Below, piece after piece: positions 33,482 to 40,333 of a stretch of 64,000 bases of DNA. The notes beneath the pieces were generated by a model. That model was given only the letters and a program-made list of their open reading frames with translations. It was not told where the DNA came from and did no database searches. Origin of the DNA: Hymenobacter rigui. Its GTDB lineage: Bacteria > Bacteroidota > Bacteroidia > Cytophagales > Hymenobacteraceae. The stretch lies in assembly GCF_003944715.1 (NCBI RefSeq), contig NZ_RWIT01000005.1:1-64000 (forward strand), given 5' to 3'. Positions within the stretch are counted from its first letter, which is position 1, and every line of letters begins with the position of its first letter. The position numbers and the translations under genes were made by a program.

Positions 33482-34159
33482 ATGAATCTTCTCTACGTTC
33501 TGGACTTTTTGCGCGAACTGGCTGCCCACAACAACAAAGCCTGGATGGATGAGCACCGGGCCATGTACCAGCGGGCCCGCGCCGAGTACACCACCTTCAT
33601 TGCCCAGCTGCTCCGCGACGCTTCCGTTGACCTTGAGCCCCACCTGCGTGGCCTTACCCCCTCGGACGTAATGTTCCGCATCAATAAAAACGACCGGTTC
33701 CAACAGAGTGACGAGCCCTACAAGCGCCACATGGGCGCGGGGCTGAAGGCGGGCGGGCGGCACAGCCCTTGGGCCGGCTACTTTATTGCGCTGGAGCCCG
33801 GCGGTGAAACCTACATTGGGGCGGGCCGCTGGATGCCCGAGCCTCAGCAGCTGGCCCGTATCCGCCAGGAAATTCACTACAACGCGCCCGCCTTCCACGC
33901 CATCCGGCAGGATGCGACCCTGCTACGGCACTTTCCGCTGGGCCTGGACATGTCACAAAGCCTGAAAACCGCGCCCAAAGGCTATGATAAAACCGACCCC
34001 GATATTGAATGGCTCCGGCTGAAGAGCTACTTTGTCTGGCAGTCATTTACCGATGCGGAGGTAGCCCGCCCCGATTTTACGGAACGGGTACTGACTGGCT
34101 GGCAGGCGGCCAAACCCCTCGTTGAGTTTCTCAACGAAGCCATGCGCGCCGAGGAGTAG
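33482..34159 (+). CDS. DUF2461-family protein
   Basis: A 225-residue cytosolic protein of the DUF2461 family (TIGR02453-like). Motifs include DFLRELAAHNNKAWMDEHRAMYQRAR near the N-terminus, SDVMFRINKNDRFQQSDEPYKRHMGA (R-I-x-x-D-x-R-F pattern) and GYFIALEPGGETYIGAGRWMPE. No function is established. ATG 33482 is chosen to match the family N-terminus. Its TAG stop is followed immediately by the 13-copy TGCTTAG array; the stop codon itself reads as the last three bases of a further heptamer. Confidence 0.85.
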   Translation: MNLLYVLDFLRELAAHNNKAWMDEHRAMYQRARAEYTTFIAQLLRDASVDLEPHLRGLTPSDVMFRINKNDRFQQSDEPYKRHMGAGLKAGGRHSPWAGYFIALEPGGETYIGAGRWMPEPQQLARIRQEIHYNAPAFHAIRQDATLLRHFPLGLDMSQSLKTAPKGYDKTDPDIEWLRLKSYFVWQSFTDAEVARPDFTERVLTGWQAAKPLVEFLNEAMRAEE

Positions 34160-34387
34160 TGCTTAGTGCTTAGTGCTTAGTGCTTAGTGCTTAGTGCTTA
34201 GTGCTTAGTGCTTAGTGCTTAGTGCTTAGTGCTTAGTGCTTAGTGCTTAGTGTGTATGAAAGAGGCCCCACCGGGTTACGGCGGGGCCTCTTTTTTGCGG
34301 CTTTTTTTGATTCTAAGCATCAAGCACTACCAGCTGAGCACTGGGCACTAAGCACTAACAACTAAGCACTAACAACTAAGCACTAAA
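34160..34387. repeat. Inverted heptamer arrays (13 x TGCTTAG; degenerate CACTAAG) around a terminator
   Basis: 34160-34250 is 13 perfect tandem TGCTTAG copies (91 nt), beginning at the base after the DUF2461 stop. From 34311 to 34387, eleven degenerate 7-mers in unbroken register follow (TTCTAAG, CATCAAG, CACTACC, AGCTGAG, CACTGGG, CACTAAG, CACTAAC, AACTAAG and so on), the reverse complement class of the left arm. The last copies overlap the stop codon of the convergent kinase gene. Between the arms is a terminator hairpin (34262-34296). Confidence 0.9.
34262..34296 (+). terminator. Rho-independent terminator inside the heptamer palindrome
   Basis: gaggcccc pairs with ggggcctc (with inner pairing ccgggtt...) followed by TTTTTT. 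It terminates the DUF2461 transcript. Confidence 0.85.
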
Positions 34388-35006
34388 ACAGCCCGAATAG
34401 CGTGCTGTTAATCTTCTCGATGATGACGCTCAGATCTTCGGGGTTGTTTACGTAATCCAGGTTGTTTACATCTACAATCAGCAGACGGCCGTGGTCGTAG
34501 CTCCGGATCCAATCCTCGTAGTGCTCATTCAGGTGCTTGAGGTATTCGATTTTGATGTTGTTTTCGTAGTCCCGGTTGCGCTTTTCAATCTGCGACACCA
34601 GCTTGGGCAAATCGGCCCGCAGGTAAAGCAGCAGGTCGGGCGGGTTCACCATGCTGATCATGGAGTTAAACAGGCTGAGGTAGTTCTGGTAGTCACGCTC
34701 CGCCATTAGCCCCGACTGGTTCAGGTTGGCGGCGAAGATGTGCGCATCCTCGTAAATAGTGCGGTCCTGAATAACGCCCTTGTTGGTTTTCTGCAGCTGC
34801 TTGATGCGCTGCGTCTGCTGGAAGCGGCTGTTCAGGAAGTATACCTGCAGGTGAAATGCCCAGCGCGGCATATCGTCGTAGAAATCCTTCAGGTACGGAT
34901 TGTGGTCCACATCTTCCAGAAATACCTCCCAGTTGAAGTGATGGGCCAGTTTATTGGCCAGCGTGGTTTTGCCAGCCCCAATGTTGCCGACTATTGCAAT
35001 GTGCAT
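34383..35006 (-). CDS. Deoxynucleoside kinase
   Basis: A 207-residue cytosolic kinase of the dNK/dGK-dAK family (deoxynucleoside salvage, transferring phosphate from ATP to a deoxynucleoside). P-loop GNIGAGKTT at 6-14, the conserved LEDVDHNPYLKDFYDDMPRWAFHLQVYFLNSRF segment (substrate-binding Glu and the LID helix), IQDRTIYEDAHIFAANL (D-R-S/T motif) and LLLYLRADLPKLVSQIEKRNRDYE are all present. ATG 35006 gives the usual length; upstream residues read through a hydrophobic stretch without support. The stop codon overlaps the heptamer array. Confidence 0.92.
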   Translation of the reverse strand: MHIAIVGNIGAGKTTLANKLAHHFNWEVFLEDVDHNPYLKDFYDDMPRWAFHLQVYFLNSRFQQTQRIKQLQKTNKGVIQDRTIYEDAHIFAANLNQSGLMAERDYQNYLSLFNSMISMVNPPDLLLYLRADLPKLVSQIEKRNRDYENNIKIEYLKHLNEHYEDWIRSYDHGRLLIVDVNNLDYVNNPEDLSVIIEKINSTLFGLF

Positions 35007-35122
35007 GAGCGAAGTGCAGAAGAAAAATAGAGGCGTAAAAATACAGATACCTATGAAACCCAACGCTACTTCCTGCCGACCGTAGAACAATAGCCCCCGC
35101 CCTATATTTCATCTGCATAACC

Positions 35123-35587
35123 ATGGATACCCTTAACCTGGAACCTCTCGGAACGCTGCCCGATGCCAACGGGGCCGTTTTGGTGGAACTGCTGCATAAC
35201 CCGGCCCGCAAACTTCTGTACGTCCGCTGGTTTGGTAACCTCACCGGACGCGAAGTGATTTATGTAGCCCGTGAGTCGCTGAAGCTACAAACCACAATGC
35301 ATTTTGCCTTGGTGCTCAACGACAAGACCAATGCCACCGGCGACTGGGTTGAGGCGATGGAATGGCTGGAATATGAGTGGCTGCCTCAGATCATGACCGG
35401 GGGCCTGCGGGCCATTGCCTACGTTTTCTCCCCGGATATGCACAACCAGCTGGCGAGCATGGAATTTTTTGAGCGGGTACGCCAGTACATCCCCATTCAG
35501 ATGTTTCATGACAGGCCCTCGGCGTGGCAGTGGCTGCAAAGGCAGCCCCCAATGCGGTCCACCCTGGCTCCTGCTCCACAGGTCTGA
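35123..35587 (+). CDS. STAS/SpoIIAA-like hypothetical protein
   Basis: A 154-residue cytosolic protein of unknown function. The layout is strand, helix, strand, with a core LLYVRWFGNLTGREVIYVARESLKL and FALVLNDKTNATGDWVEAMEWLEYEWLPQI, resembling the SpoIIAA/STAS-like fold seen in small Bacteroidota proteins. Such proteins may act as phosphatase-regulated anti-anti-sigma-like proteins, but the sequence does not show a phosphorylatable Ser in a clear loop. TATATTTC (-7-like) lies about 20 nt before ATG 35123. It is divergent from the kinase gene. Confidence 0.55.
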   Translation: MDTLNLEPLGTLPDANGAVLVELLHNPARKLLYVRWFGNLTGREVIYVARESLKLQTTMHFALVLNDKTNATGDWVEAMEWLEYEWLPQIMTGGLRAIAYVFSPDMHNQLASMEFFERVRQYIPIQMFHDRPSAWQWLQRQPPMRSTLAPAPQV

Positions 35588-35601
35588 TGATGCCCGCAAC
35601 G

Positions 35602-35640
35602 TACAAGGCCTGCCTACAGCAGTTGTAGGCAGGCCTTGTG
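35602..35640. terminator. Hairpin between convergent genes
   Basis: acaaggcctgcctac pairs with gtaggcaggccttgt (15 bp) with a 7-nt loop. It is shared by the gene ending at 35587 and the convergent one ending at 35663. No T tract. Confidence 0.65.
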
Positions 35641-35662
35641 CATTAGGCAGGAGAAATTTCTG

Positions 35663-36340
35663 TTATTCGCGCATCACGTCCTTCACGTCGCGGGCTTTTT
35701 CCAGGGTGCGGAACTCGCCCTGCAGACTCCGGATGCGCAGACGCTCTTCCAGCGGCAGTTGATCGCGTACTTGGTCATAGCGGGCGTTCAGGCGGGTAAG
35801 CACGGCGCTGGCAGCGCTCCAGTCGGCCTGAGTCCAGTTCTTCTTGTCGCCGCGCATGGTTTCAATAAGACGGAAGTACAGGTCGGGCAGTTCCGTCGCT
35901 CGGGCCTTGCTGATGTTTACATCTTCGTTCAGCAGGCGGCGCTGGGCTTGGTCGGCGGTGGCGGGGCGGCGGGCGGCGGCATCCAGACTATCCTGGCGGG
36001 TAGCCCAGCGCTGATAGCGCACCTTCTGGGTGGTGTATTCCTTTTTACCTTCTACCGTGAGGCTGTCCACGGCCCGGTCGATGCGCCGGCTCTGGCGGTC
36101 AAACTCATCGGTAATGCGGGGCAGCTCGCGGCGGGCCGTGGTGGCCGCCCGCTCCACCTTGTCGTTTACCCAGTCGCTGAAATCAGCCAGGTCACGCTCC
36201 AGTCCGGCGGAGGTAGCTGTACCGGTAGAAGATTTGGTGGTCGTGGTGGTTGTTTTTTTGGGTGTCTGCTGTGCCGAGGCGGCCGTGGCTGCCAGCAGAC
36301 TGGCCGCTGTAAACAGTGTATAAGCGAAAGAGCGTTTCAT
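35663..36340 (-). CDS. Exported hypothetical protein, helical and charged
   Basis: A 225-residue protein with a signal peptide (SFAYTLFTAASLLAATAASAQ), a Thr/Lys-rich linker (KKTTTTTTKSSTGT) and a long charged helical domain (DLADFSDWVNDKVERAATTARRELPRITDEFDRQSRRIDRAVDSL..., ending in RFRTLEKARDVKDVMRE-type helices). Probably periplasmic, with coiled-coil character. No family recognised. ATG 36340 starts the signal peptide; upstream in-frame codons lie over the region before the GNAT gene. Confidence 0.65.
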   Translation of the reverse strand: MKRSFAYTLFTAASLLAATAASAQQTPKKTTTTTTKSSTGTATSAGLERDLADFSDWVNDKVERAATTARRELPRITDEFDRQSRRIDRAVDSLTVEGKKEYTTQKVRYQRWATRQDSLDAAARRPATADQAQRRLLNEDVNISKARATELPDLYFRLIETMRGDKKNWTQADWSAASAVLTRLNARYDQVRDQLPLEERLRIRSLQGEFRTLEKARDVKDVMRE

Positions 36341-36500
36341 GGGCAGATGCTTAGGGGAAGGTGGGTGATAGGAGAAAAGCAACAGGAACGGCTCCCCGCT
36401 CCGAACCTGTATACCGATGCAGGCAATTTCCGACCCAAAAACGAGTAAAAGGGGCAGGTGGGTTCGGTTTTGCCGCAGATAATGCCGTTTTTTGCCTGCT

Positions 36501-37013
36501 ATGTCCGTCATTCCTGCTTCCACAATCCGTATCCAGCCCGCTACCCTGGCCGATATTCCGACCATCATGCAGCTGGCGGAAGCCACCTGGGAACCTACTT
36601 ACCGCTTCATTATTTCGCGGGAGCAGATTGATTACATGTACCGGGTAATTTACACCTCGGCCTCGCTGGAGCGGCAGATGACGGAGCAGGGCCACACGTT
36701 TCTGTTGGTGTACGTAGATGACCAGCCCAGCGGTTATGCTTCCTTCTCGGAGCAGGCCGAAGCCGGCGTGTATAAGCTGCACAAGATATACGTACTGCCG
36801 ACTTACCAAGGTCAGGGCCTCGGCCAGCAGCTGATTATGGCCGTAGAACAGGCGGTGCGTATGGAAGGGGCTCACACTCTGGATCTGAACGTAAACCGCC
36901 ATAATCCGGCTCTGAGCTTTTACGAGCATCTGGGTTTCCAGCGGCAGCGGGAAGAGGATATTGCCATCGGCCCCTACTGGATGAACGACTACGTGATGCG
37001 GAAGGCCCTGTAG
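36501..37013 (+). CDS. GNAT-family N-acetyltransferase
   Basis: A 170-residue cytosolic acetyltransferase. The acetyl-CoA binding motif A is present (HKIYVLPTYQGQGLGQQLIMAVEQA, with R/Q-x-x-G-x-G/A), preceded by VYVDDQPSGYASFSEQAEAGVYKL, and motif B ALSFYEHLGFQRQREEDI. The substrate (amine of a metabolite, antibiotic or protein N-terminus) is not predictable. ATG 36501 starts MSVIPASTI; a TTG nine bases upstream is less likely. Confidence 0.88.
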   Translation: MSVIPASTIRIQPATLADIPTIMQLAEATWEPTYRFIISREQIDYMYRVIYTSASLERQMTEQGHTFLLVYVDDQPSGYASFSEQAEAGVYKLHKIYVLPTYQGQGLGQQLIMAVEQAVRMEGAHTLDLNVNRHNPALSFYEHLGFQRQREEDIAIGPYWMNDYVMRKAL

Positions 37014-37090
37014 GCGAATCTGCCCTGCTTACCGTTGCTGCATATTCCTTCTGTAACTTTCACCTTCATCACCCATATTATTCCAGCCCT

Positions 37091-37369
37091 ATGGCAACCA
37101 AACTTACCGTCCTGAGCAATGGCTCTCTGCGCGTTGATGGCAACGATTTTGAACTGGTAGACGCCCAGGGCAAGCCCTACGGCCTGGCCGGCCGGGAGCG
37201 AATCAGCATCTGCCGCTGCGGCCTCTCGAAAAACAAGCCGTTCTGCGACGGTTCGCACAAGGGCCACTTCGAGCACAACGCCGAAGCCTTCGACCTGCCC
37301 GCGCCCAAGCCGGCTGCTCCGGTAACGCCCCCGGCCGCCCCCGATGCCGCCGCGGCCCCGCTGGCGTAA
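37091..37369 (+). CDS. CDGSH-type [2Fe-2S] iron-sulfur protein
   Basis: A 92-residue protein. The CDGSH motif is CRCGLSKNKPFCDGSHKGHF (C-x-C-x2-S-x3-P-x-C-D-G-S-H), with 3 Cys and 1 His ligating a labile [2Fe-2S] cluster; this places it near the mitoNEET/MiNT group. The Pro/Ala-rich tail (PAPKPAAPVTPPAAPDAAAAPLA) is probably disordered. Probable redox or iron-sulfur transfer role. ATG 37091 is clear. It is convergent with the ACBP gene, separated by the heptamer palindrome. Confidence 0.88.
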   Translation: MATKLTVLSNGSLRVDGNDFELVDAQGKPYGLAGRERISICRCGLSKNKPFCDGSHKGHFEHNAEAFDLPAPKPAAPVTPPAAPDAAAAPLA

Positions 37370-37383
37370 CTGCCTGCCCCAAT

Positions 37384-37467
37384 AAGCCACAAGCCCTCAG
37401 CGGCAAGCTGCAAGCCTCAAAAGGAACTTGCAGCTTGCCGCTGAGGGCTTGTGGCTTAAAGCTGAAA
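37384..37467. repeat. Palindromic heptamer array (AAGCNNC / GCTTGNN)
   Basis: Left arm at 37384-37418: AAGCCAC, AAGCCCT, CAGCGGC, AAGCTGC, AAGCCTC. Right arm at 37426-37467: ACTTGCA, GCTTGCC, GCTGAGG, GCTTGTG, GCTTAAA, GCTGAAA. The short loop (aaaagga) makes a nearly continuous hairpin of about 80 nt between convergent genes. Confidence 0.85.
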
Positions 37468-37471
37468 AAGC

Positions 37472-37723
37472 TTAGAACAGCGAGTTCACGAAGTCCACGT
37501 ACTCCTGACGGGCGTCGTCCTGGGTTTTGCCGCGCTGGCCAGCCCAGGCATCGTACTTGGCAATGGCTTTGAAATCGAACCCGCCGGGCCGGTCGCCGCT
37601 TACGTCACCTTCACTGCCCTGCTTGTAGAGGGCGTAGAGCTTCAGCAGCGTCATGTTGTCGGGTTTGGCGGGCAGCTCCTTGCTGCGGGCGGCAGCGGCT
37701 TCAAATTCTTCGATGGTGGCCAT
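37472..37723 (-). CDS. Acyl-CoA-binding protein
   Basis: An 83-residue ACBP-family protein. The four-helix fold is recognisable: EFEAAAARSKELPAKPDNMTLLKLYALYKQGSEGDVSGDRPGGFDFKAIAKYDAWAGQRGKTQDDARQEYVDFV, with the conserved KPDNMTLLKLYALYKQ and KYDAWxxxxG patterns. It would bind and buffer long-chain acyl-CoA. ATG 37723 gives the exact family length. An octamer array (37724-37747) abuts the start codon. Confidence 0.92.
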   Translation of the reverse strand: MATIEEFEAAAARSKELPAKPDNMTLLKLYALYKQGSEGDVSGDRPGGFDFKAIAKYDAWAGQRGKTQDDARQEYVDFVNSLF

Positions 37724-37747
37724 ATGGTGAGGTGGTGAAATGGTGAG
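37724..37747. repeat. Octamer array abutting the ACBP start codon
   Basis: ATGGTGAG, GTGGTGAA, ATGGTGAG on the plus strand; on the gene strand this is a CTCACC-type repeat directly before the ATG. The same 8-mer class (TGGTGAGT) recurs at 63535-63558. Confidence 0.6.
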
Positions 37748-37870
37748 TAAGCCGTTCCGGAGAAACGAACGGCTGGCAAAAGATACGGATTGCCCGGAAT
37801 TTAGTAGGCATGCAGCATTTAATTGTACTGTATCTTCCTCCCGCATCTCCCATTTTTCATCCCCTATTCT

Positions 37871-39163
37871 ATGCTTTCACCTGTACGCCTGGCCCTGCTG
37901 GCGGGCTCGCTGCTGCTGGCTACCGCCGCGCAGGCCCAGAAAACCTACCTGCACTGCGGCCGCCTGCTGGATATGCGCACTGAGCGCGCCCGCTCCGAAA
38001 TGACTGTGGTAGTGGAAAACGGCCGCATTGTGGCCGTAGAGCCAGGTTACGCCATGCCCACCGGGGCGCAGGACAAGGTAGTGGACCTGAAAAACCGCAC
38101 CGTGCTGCCCGGCCTCATCGACTGCCATGTGCACCTGGAGGGCGAAACTAGCAAGGACAACTACCTCAAGGAATTCACCCAGAATCCGGCCGATGTGGCG
38201 TTTGGCTCCCTAGAGCACGCCCGCAAAACCCTGTTGGCGGGCTTCACCACGGTGCGCGACCTAGGCGGCTCGGGCGTGAACATTGCCCTGCGCAACGCCA
38301 TCAACCGGGGGCAGGTGGTGGGGCCGCGCATCTTCACGGCGGGCAAAGCCATATCGGGCACCGGCGGCCACATGGACCCCACCAACGGCTACCGCCTCGA
38401 CCTGATGGGTATGCCCGGCCCGCCCGACGGCGTGGCCAACGGCCCCGACCAGGGCCGCCAGGCCGTGCGCGAGCAGTACAAGCGCGGGGCCGACCTCATC
38501 AAGATTGCCAGCACCGGCGGCGTACTCAGCGTAGCCAAGGACGGTTCGGCCCCGCAGTTTACCGAGGAGGAAATCAGGGCCGTGGTAGAGGCGGCCCGGG
38601 ATTTGGGGCTGAACGTGGCCTGCCACGCCCACGGGGCCGAGGGCATGAAGCGGGCCATCCGGGCCGGCGTAACCAGCATCGAGCACGGCACCCTGATGGA
38701 CGACGAGACCATGAAGCTGATGAAGAAATACGGCACCTGGTACGTACCCACCATCACGGCCGGCAAATCGGTAGCCGACTCGGCCAAGATTCCCAACTAC
38801 TACCCGCCGCTGGTAACGCCCAAGGCCCTGGCCATTGGCCCGAAGCTGCAGGGCACGTTTGGGCGGGCTTACAAGGCGGGCGTCAAAATTGCGTTTGGTA
38901 CCGATGCCTCCGTGTACCGCCATGGCGTGAATGCCCTGGAGTTCCGCTACATGGTGGAAGCCGGCATGCCCGCCTATGAGGCCCTGCGCAGCGCCACTGT
39001 ATCGGCGGCCGAGCTGCTGGGCCAGACCGGCAGCCTGGGTACCCTGGAACCTGGCAAGCTGGCCGACGTGGTAGCCGTGGAGGGCGACCCGGTGCAAGAT
39101 ATAGACGCCATGCAGCGGGTACGCTTTGTGATGAAGCAGGGTACCGTGTACCGGCAGGAGTAG
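37871..39163 (+). CDS. Exported amidohydrolase
   Basis: A 430-residue metal-dependent hydrolase with a signal peptide (LSPVRLALLAGSLLLATAAQAQ). The amidohydrolase motifs are DCHVHLEG (HxH), DLGGSGVNIALRNAI, KIASTGGVLS (the position of the carboxylated Lys region), NVACHAHGAEGMKRAIRAGVTSIEHGTLMD, and FGTDASVYRHGVN (catalytic Asp), closing with GTLEPGKLADVVAVEGDP. It resembles prolidase or imidazolonepropionase-like exported amidohydrolases that cleave X-Pro dipeptides. ATG 37871 precedes the signal peptide. Confidence 0.92.
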   Translation: MLSPVRLALLAGSLLLATAAQAQKTYLHCGRLLDMRTERARSEMTVVVENGRIVAVEPGYAMPTGAQDKVVDLKNRTVLPGLIDCHVHLEGETSKDNYLKEFTQNPADVAFGSLEHARKTLLAGFTTVRDLGGSGVNIALRNAINRGQVVGPRIFTAGKAISGTGGHMDPTNGYRLDLMGMPGPPDGVANGPDQGRQAVREQYKRGADLIKIASTGGVLSVAKDGSAPQFTEEEIRAVVEAARDLGLNVACHAHGAEGMKRAIRAGVTSIEHGTLMDDETMKLMKKYGTWYVPTITAGKSVADSAKIPNYYPPLVTPKALAIGPKLQGTFGRAYKAGVKIAFGTDASVYRHGVNALEFRYMVEAGMPAYEALRSATVSAAELLGQTGSLGTLEPGKLADVVAVEGDPVQDIDAMQRVRFVMKQGTVYRQE

Positions 39164-39246
39164 CGCACTGTGGGAGCAGCCGGCGACAAACTCATCTGCA
39201 CCCTTCCCAAGAGGGCCTTCATAGACCGGGTACATTCCTGCCTGCT

Positions 39247-39860
39247 ATAAAGAAGACGCTTCCTGACGAGCTAACCCAGAATTGCCTAAAGCACAAGCTC
39301 ACGCTGGCTCTGGCCGAAAGCTGCACCTGCGGCGGGCTGCCGCTCAGCTGGCCCCGGCTACCGGCGTGAGCGAGGTGCTGCTGGGCTCAGTGGTAACCTA
39401 CCACCCCGAGGTCAAGCAGCAGCTGCTGGGGGTGAAGAAGACTACCCTGGCTACCTACTCGGCCGAGAGCCAGCAGACCACCAACGAGATGGCCCTGGGC
39501 CTGCACCGCCAGCTACCCGCCGCCGGTGTGTACGTGGCCGTAACGGGCCTGTGCGGCCCCGGCAAATCGGAAACGTCCGAAAAGCCGGTGGGCACGGTCT
39601 TCGTCACCATCCTGTTTCAGGGCAAAGCCCACGAGTACCGGGAGCAGTTCACCGGCACCGGCGACGCCGTCCGCCAGCGCGCCACCGAATTTATCTATGA
39701 AAAGCTGCTAATGATTCTGTCGAAACATATTCGGCAGCACAGTAAGCCGAAAATGCAGGCCCCACTACGCATAAACGTGCCGTTCAAAGGCACTCTGGCG
39801 TGGTGGGGCCTACGTTTTGGCTTGCTGCGCTGCCGATATGCTTTGGATATGTCATACTGA
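39247..39860 (+). pseudogene. Decayed CinA C-terminal-type (nicotinamide-nucleotide amidase) gene
   Basis: From 39247 a frame with ATA instead of ATG reads KKTLPDELTQNCLKHKLTLALAESCTCGGL, the start of a CinA C-terminal (PncC) protein. At about 39342 the homology jumps to the other frame (AAQLAPATGVSEVLLGSVVTYHPEVKQQLLGV...), consistent with one lost base in CTGGCC. Further down, the usual G-L/I-A-G-P-x-G-G-x segment reads GLCGPGKSETSEKPVGTVFV with several substitutions. The intact family member would deamidate nicotinamide mononucleotide. Start loss, a frameshift and motif erosion together argue for a pseudogene rather than a sequencing error. Confidence 0.75.
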
Positions 39861-40333
39861 GTGGACTTGACAAGCTCAGTACGCCTGCCAGAGCTCTTCC
39901 ATAAGACTTTGATCCAGCAGGAAAAGTTGGCAATACCATCAGCATATCAACACGGCACCAATTACGCATCAATGTAGCACATAAAAATTATACTATCCCT
40001 GATTGGGAAAAACAGTTTAGATAGTTTTAAAATGACACAGATCATATACTTCCCTGCCATGTCATCTACCTGTACTTCGGCCTCTTTATTCAACACCAAT
40101 ATCCAAATTTTGAGATTCGCAGATAAAAGCAAGCATTATGAAATTGTTAAAATTCAACGATTTACACGCTACACTCACCCAGTAAACAATTGCTTTGACG
40201 GGAGAATGATAAAATAACATAGAATAAATCCGGTCATTCAATATAAACAGTATATAACTTCCAAAATGAGCAAGGTACCTTTGGCAAGCTCAACAAGCAG
40301 GCGATTTTTTCTTTCTTTAATTATATTTTACAT
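39861..40333. other. AT-rich intergenic region upstream of the adhesin
   Basis: 473 nt without a convincing gene, clearly AT-richer than its surroundings. A short hairpin (actgag...ctcagt, about 39858-39881) of the dispersed GTCATNCTGAG type lies at the left. A strong -7 box is at 40276-40283. A 61-codon frame at 40032-40217 has no recognisable features. Confidence 0.55.
40276..40283 (+). promoter_or_regulatory. -7 box TACCTTTG of the adhesin gene
   Basis: An exact TAnnTTTG match. The transcript would start near 40290 and leave a leader of about 44 nt before ATG 40334. Confidence 0.6.

Noticed and set aside
34160-34250. CRISPR-like tandem repeat
   Set aside because: The units are 7 nt with no spacers and no cas genes nearby; the array is a simple tandem repeat.
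40032-40217. 61-codon gene upstream of the adhesin
   Set aside because: AT-rich, no start context, no domain; a chance frame in the intergenic region.
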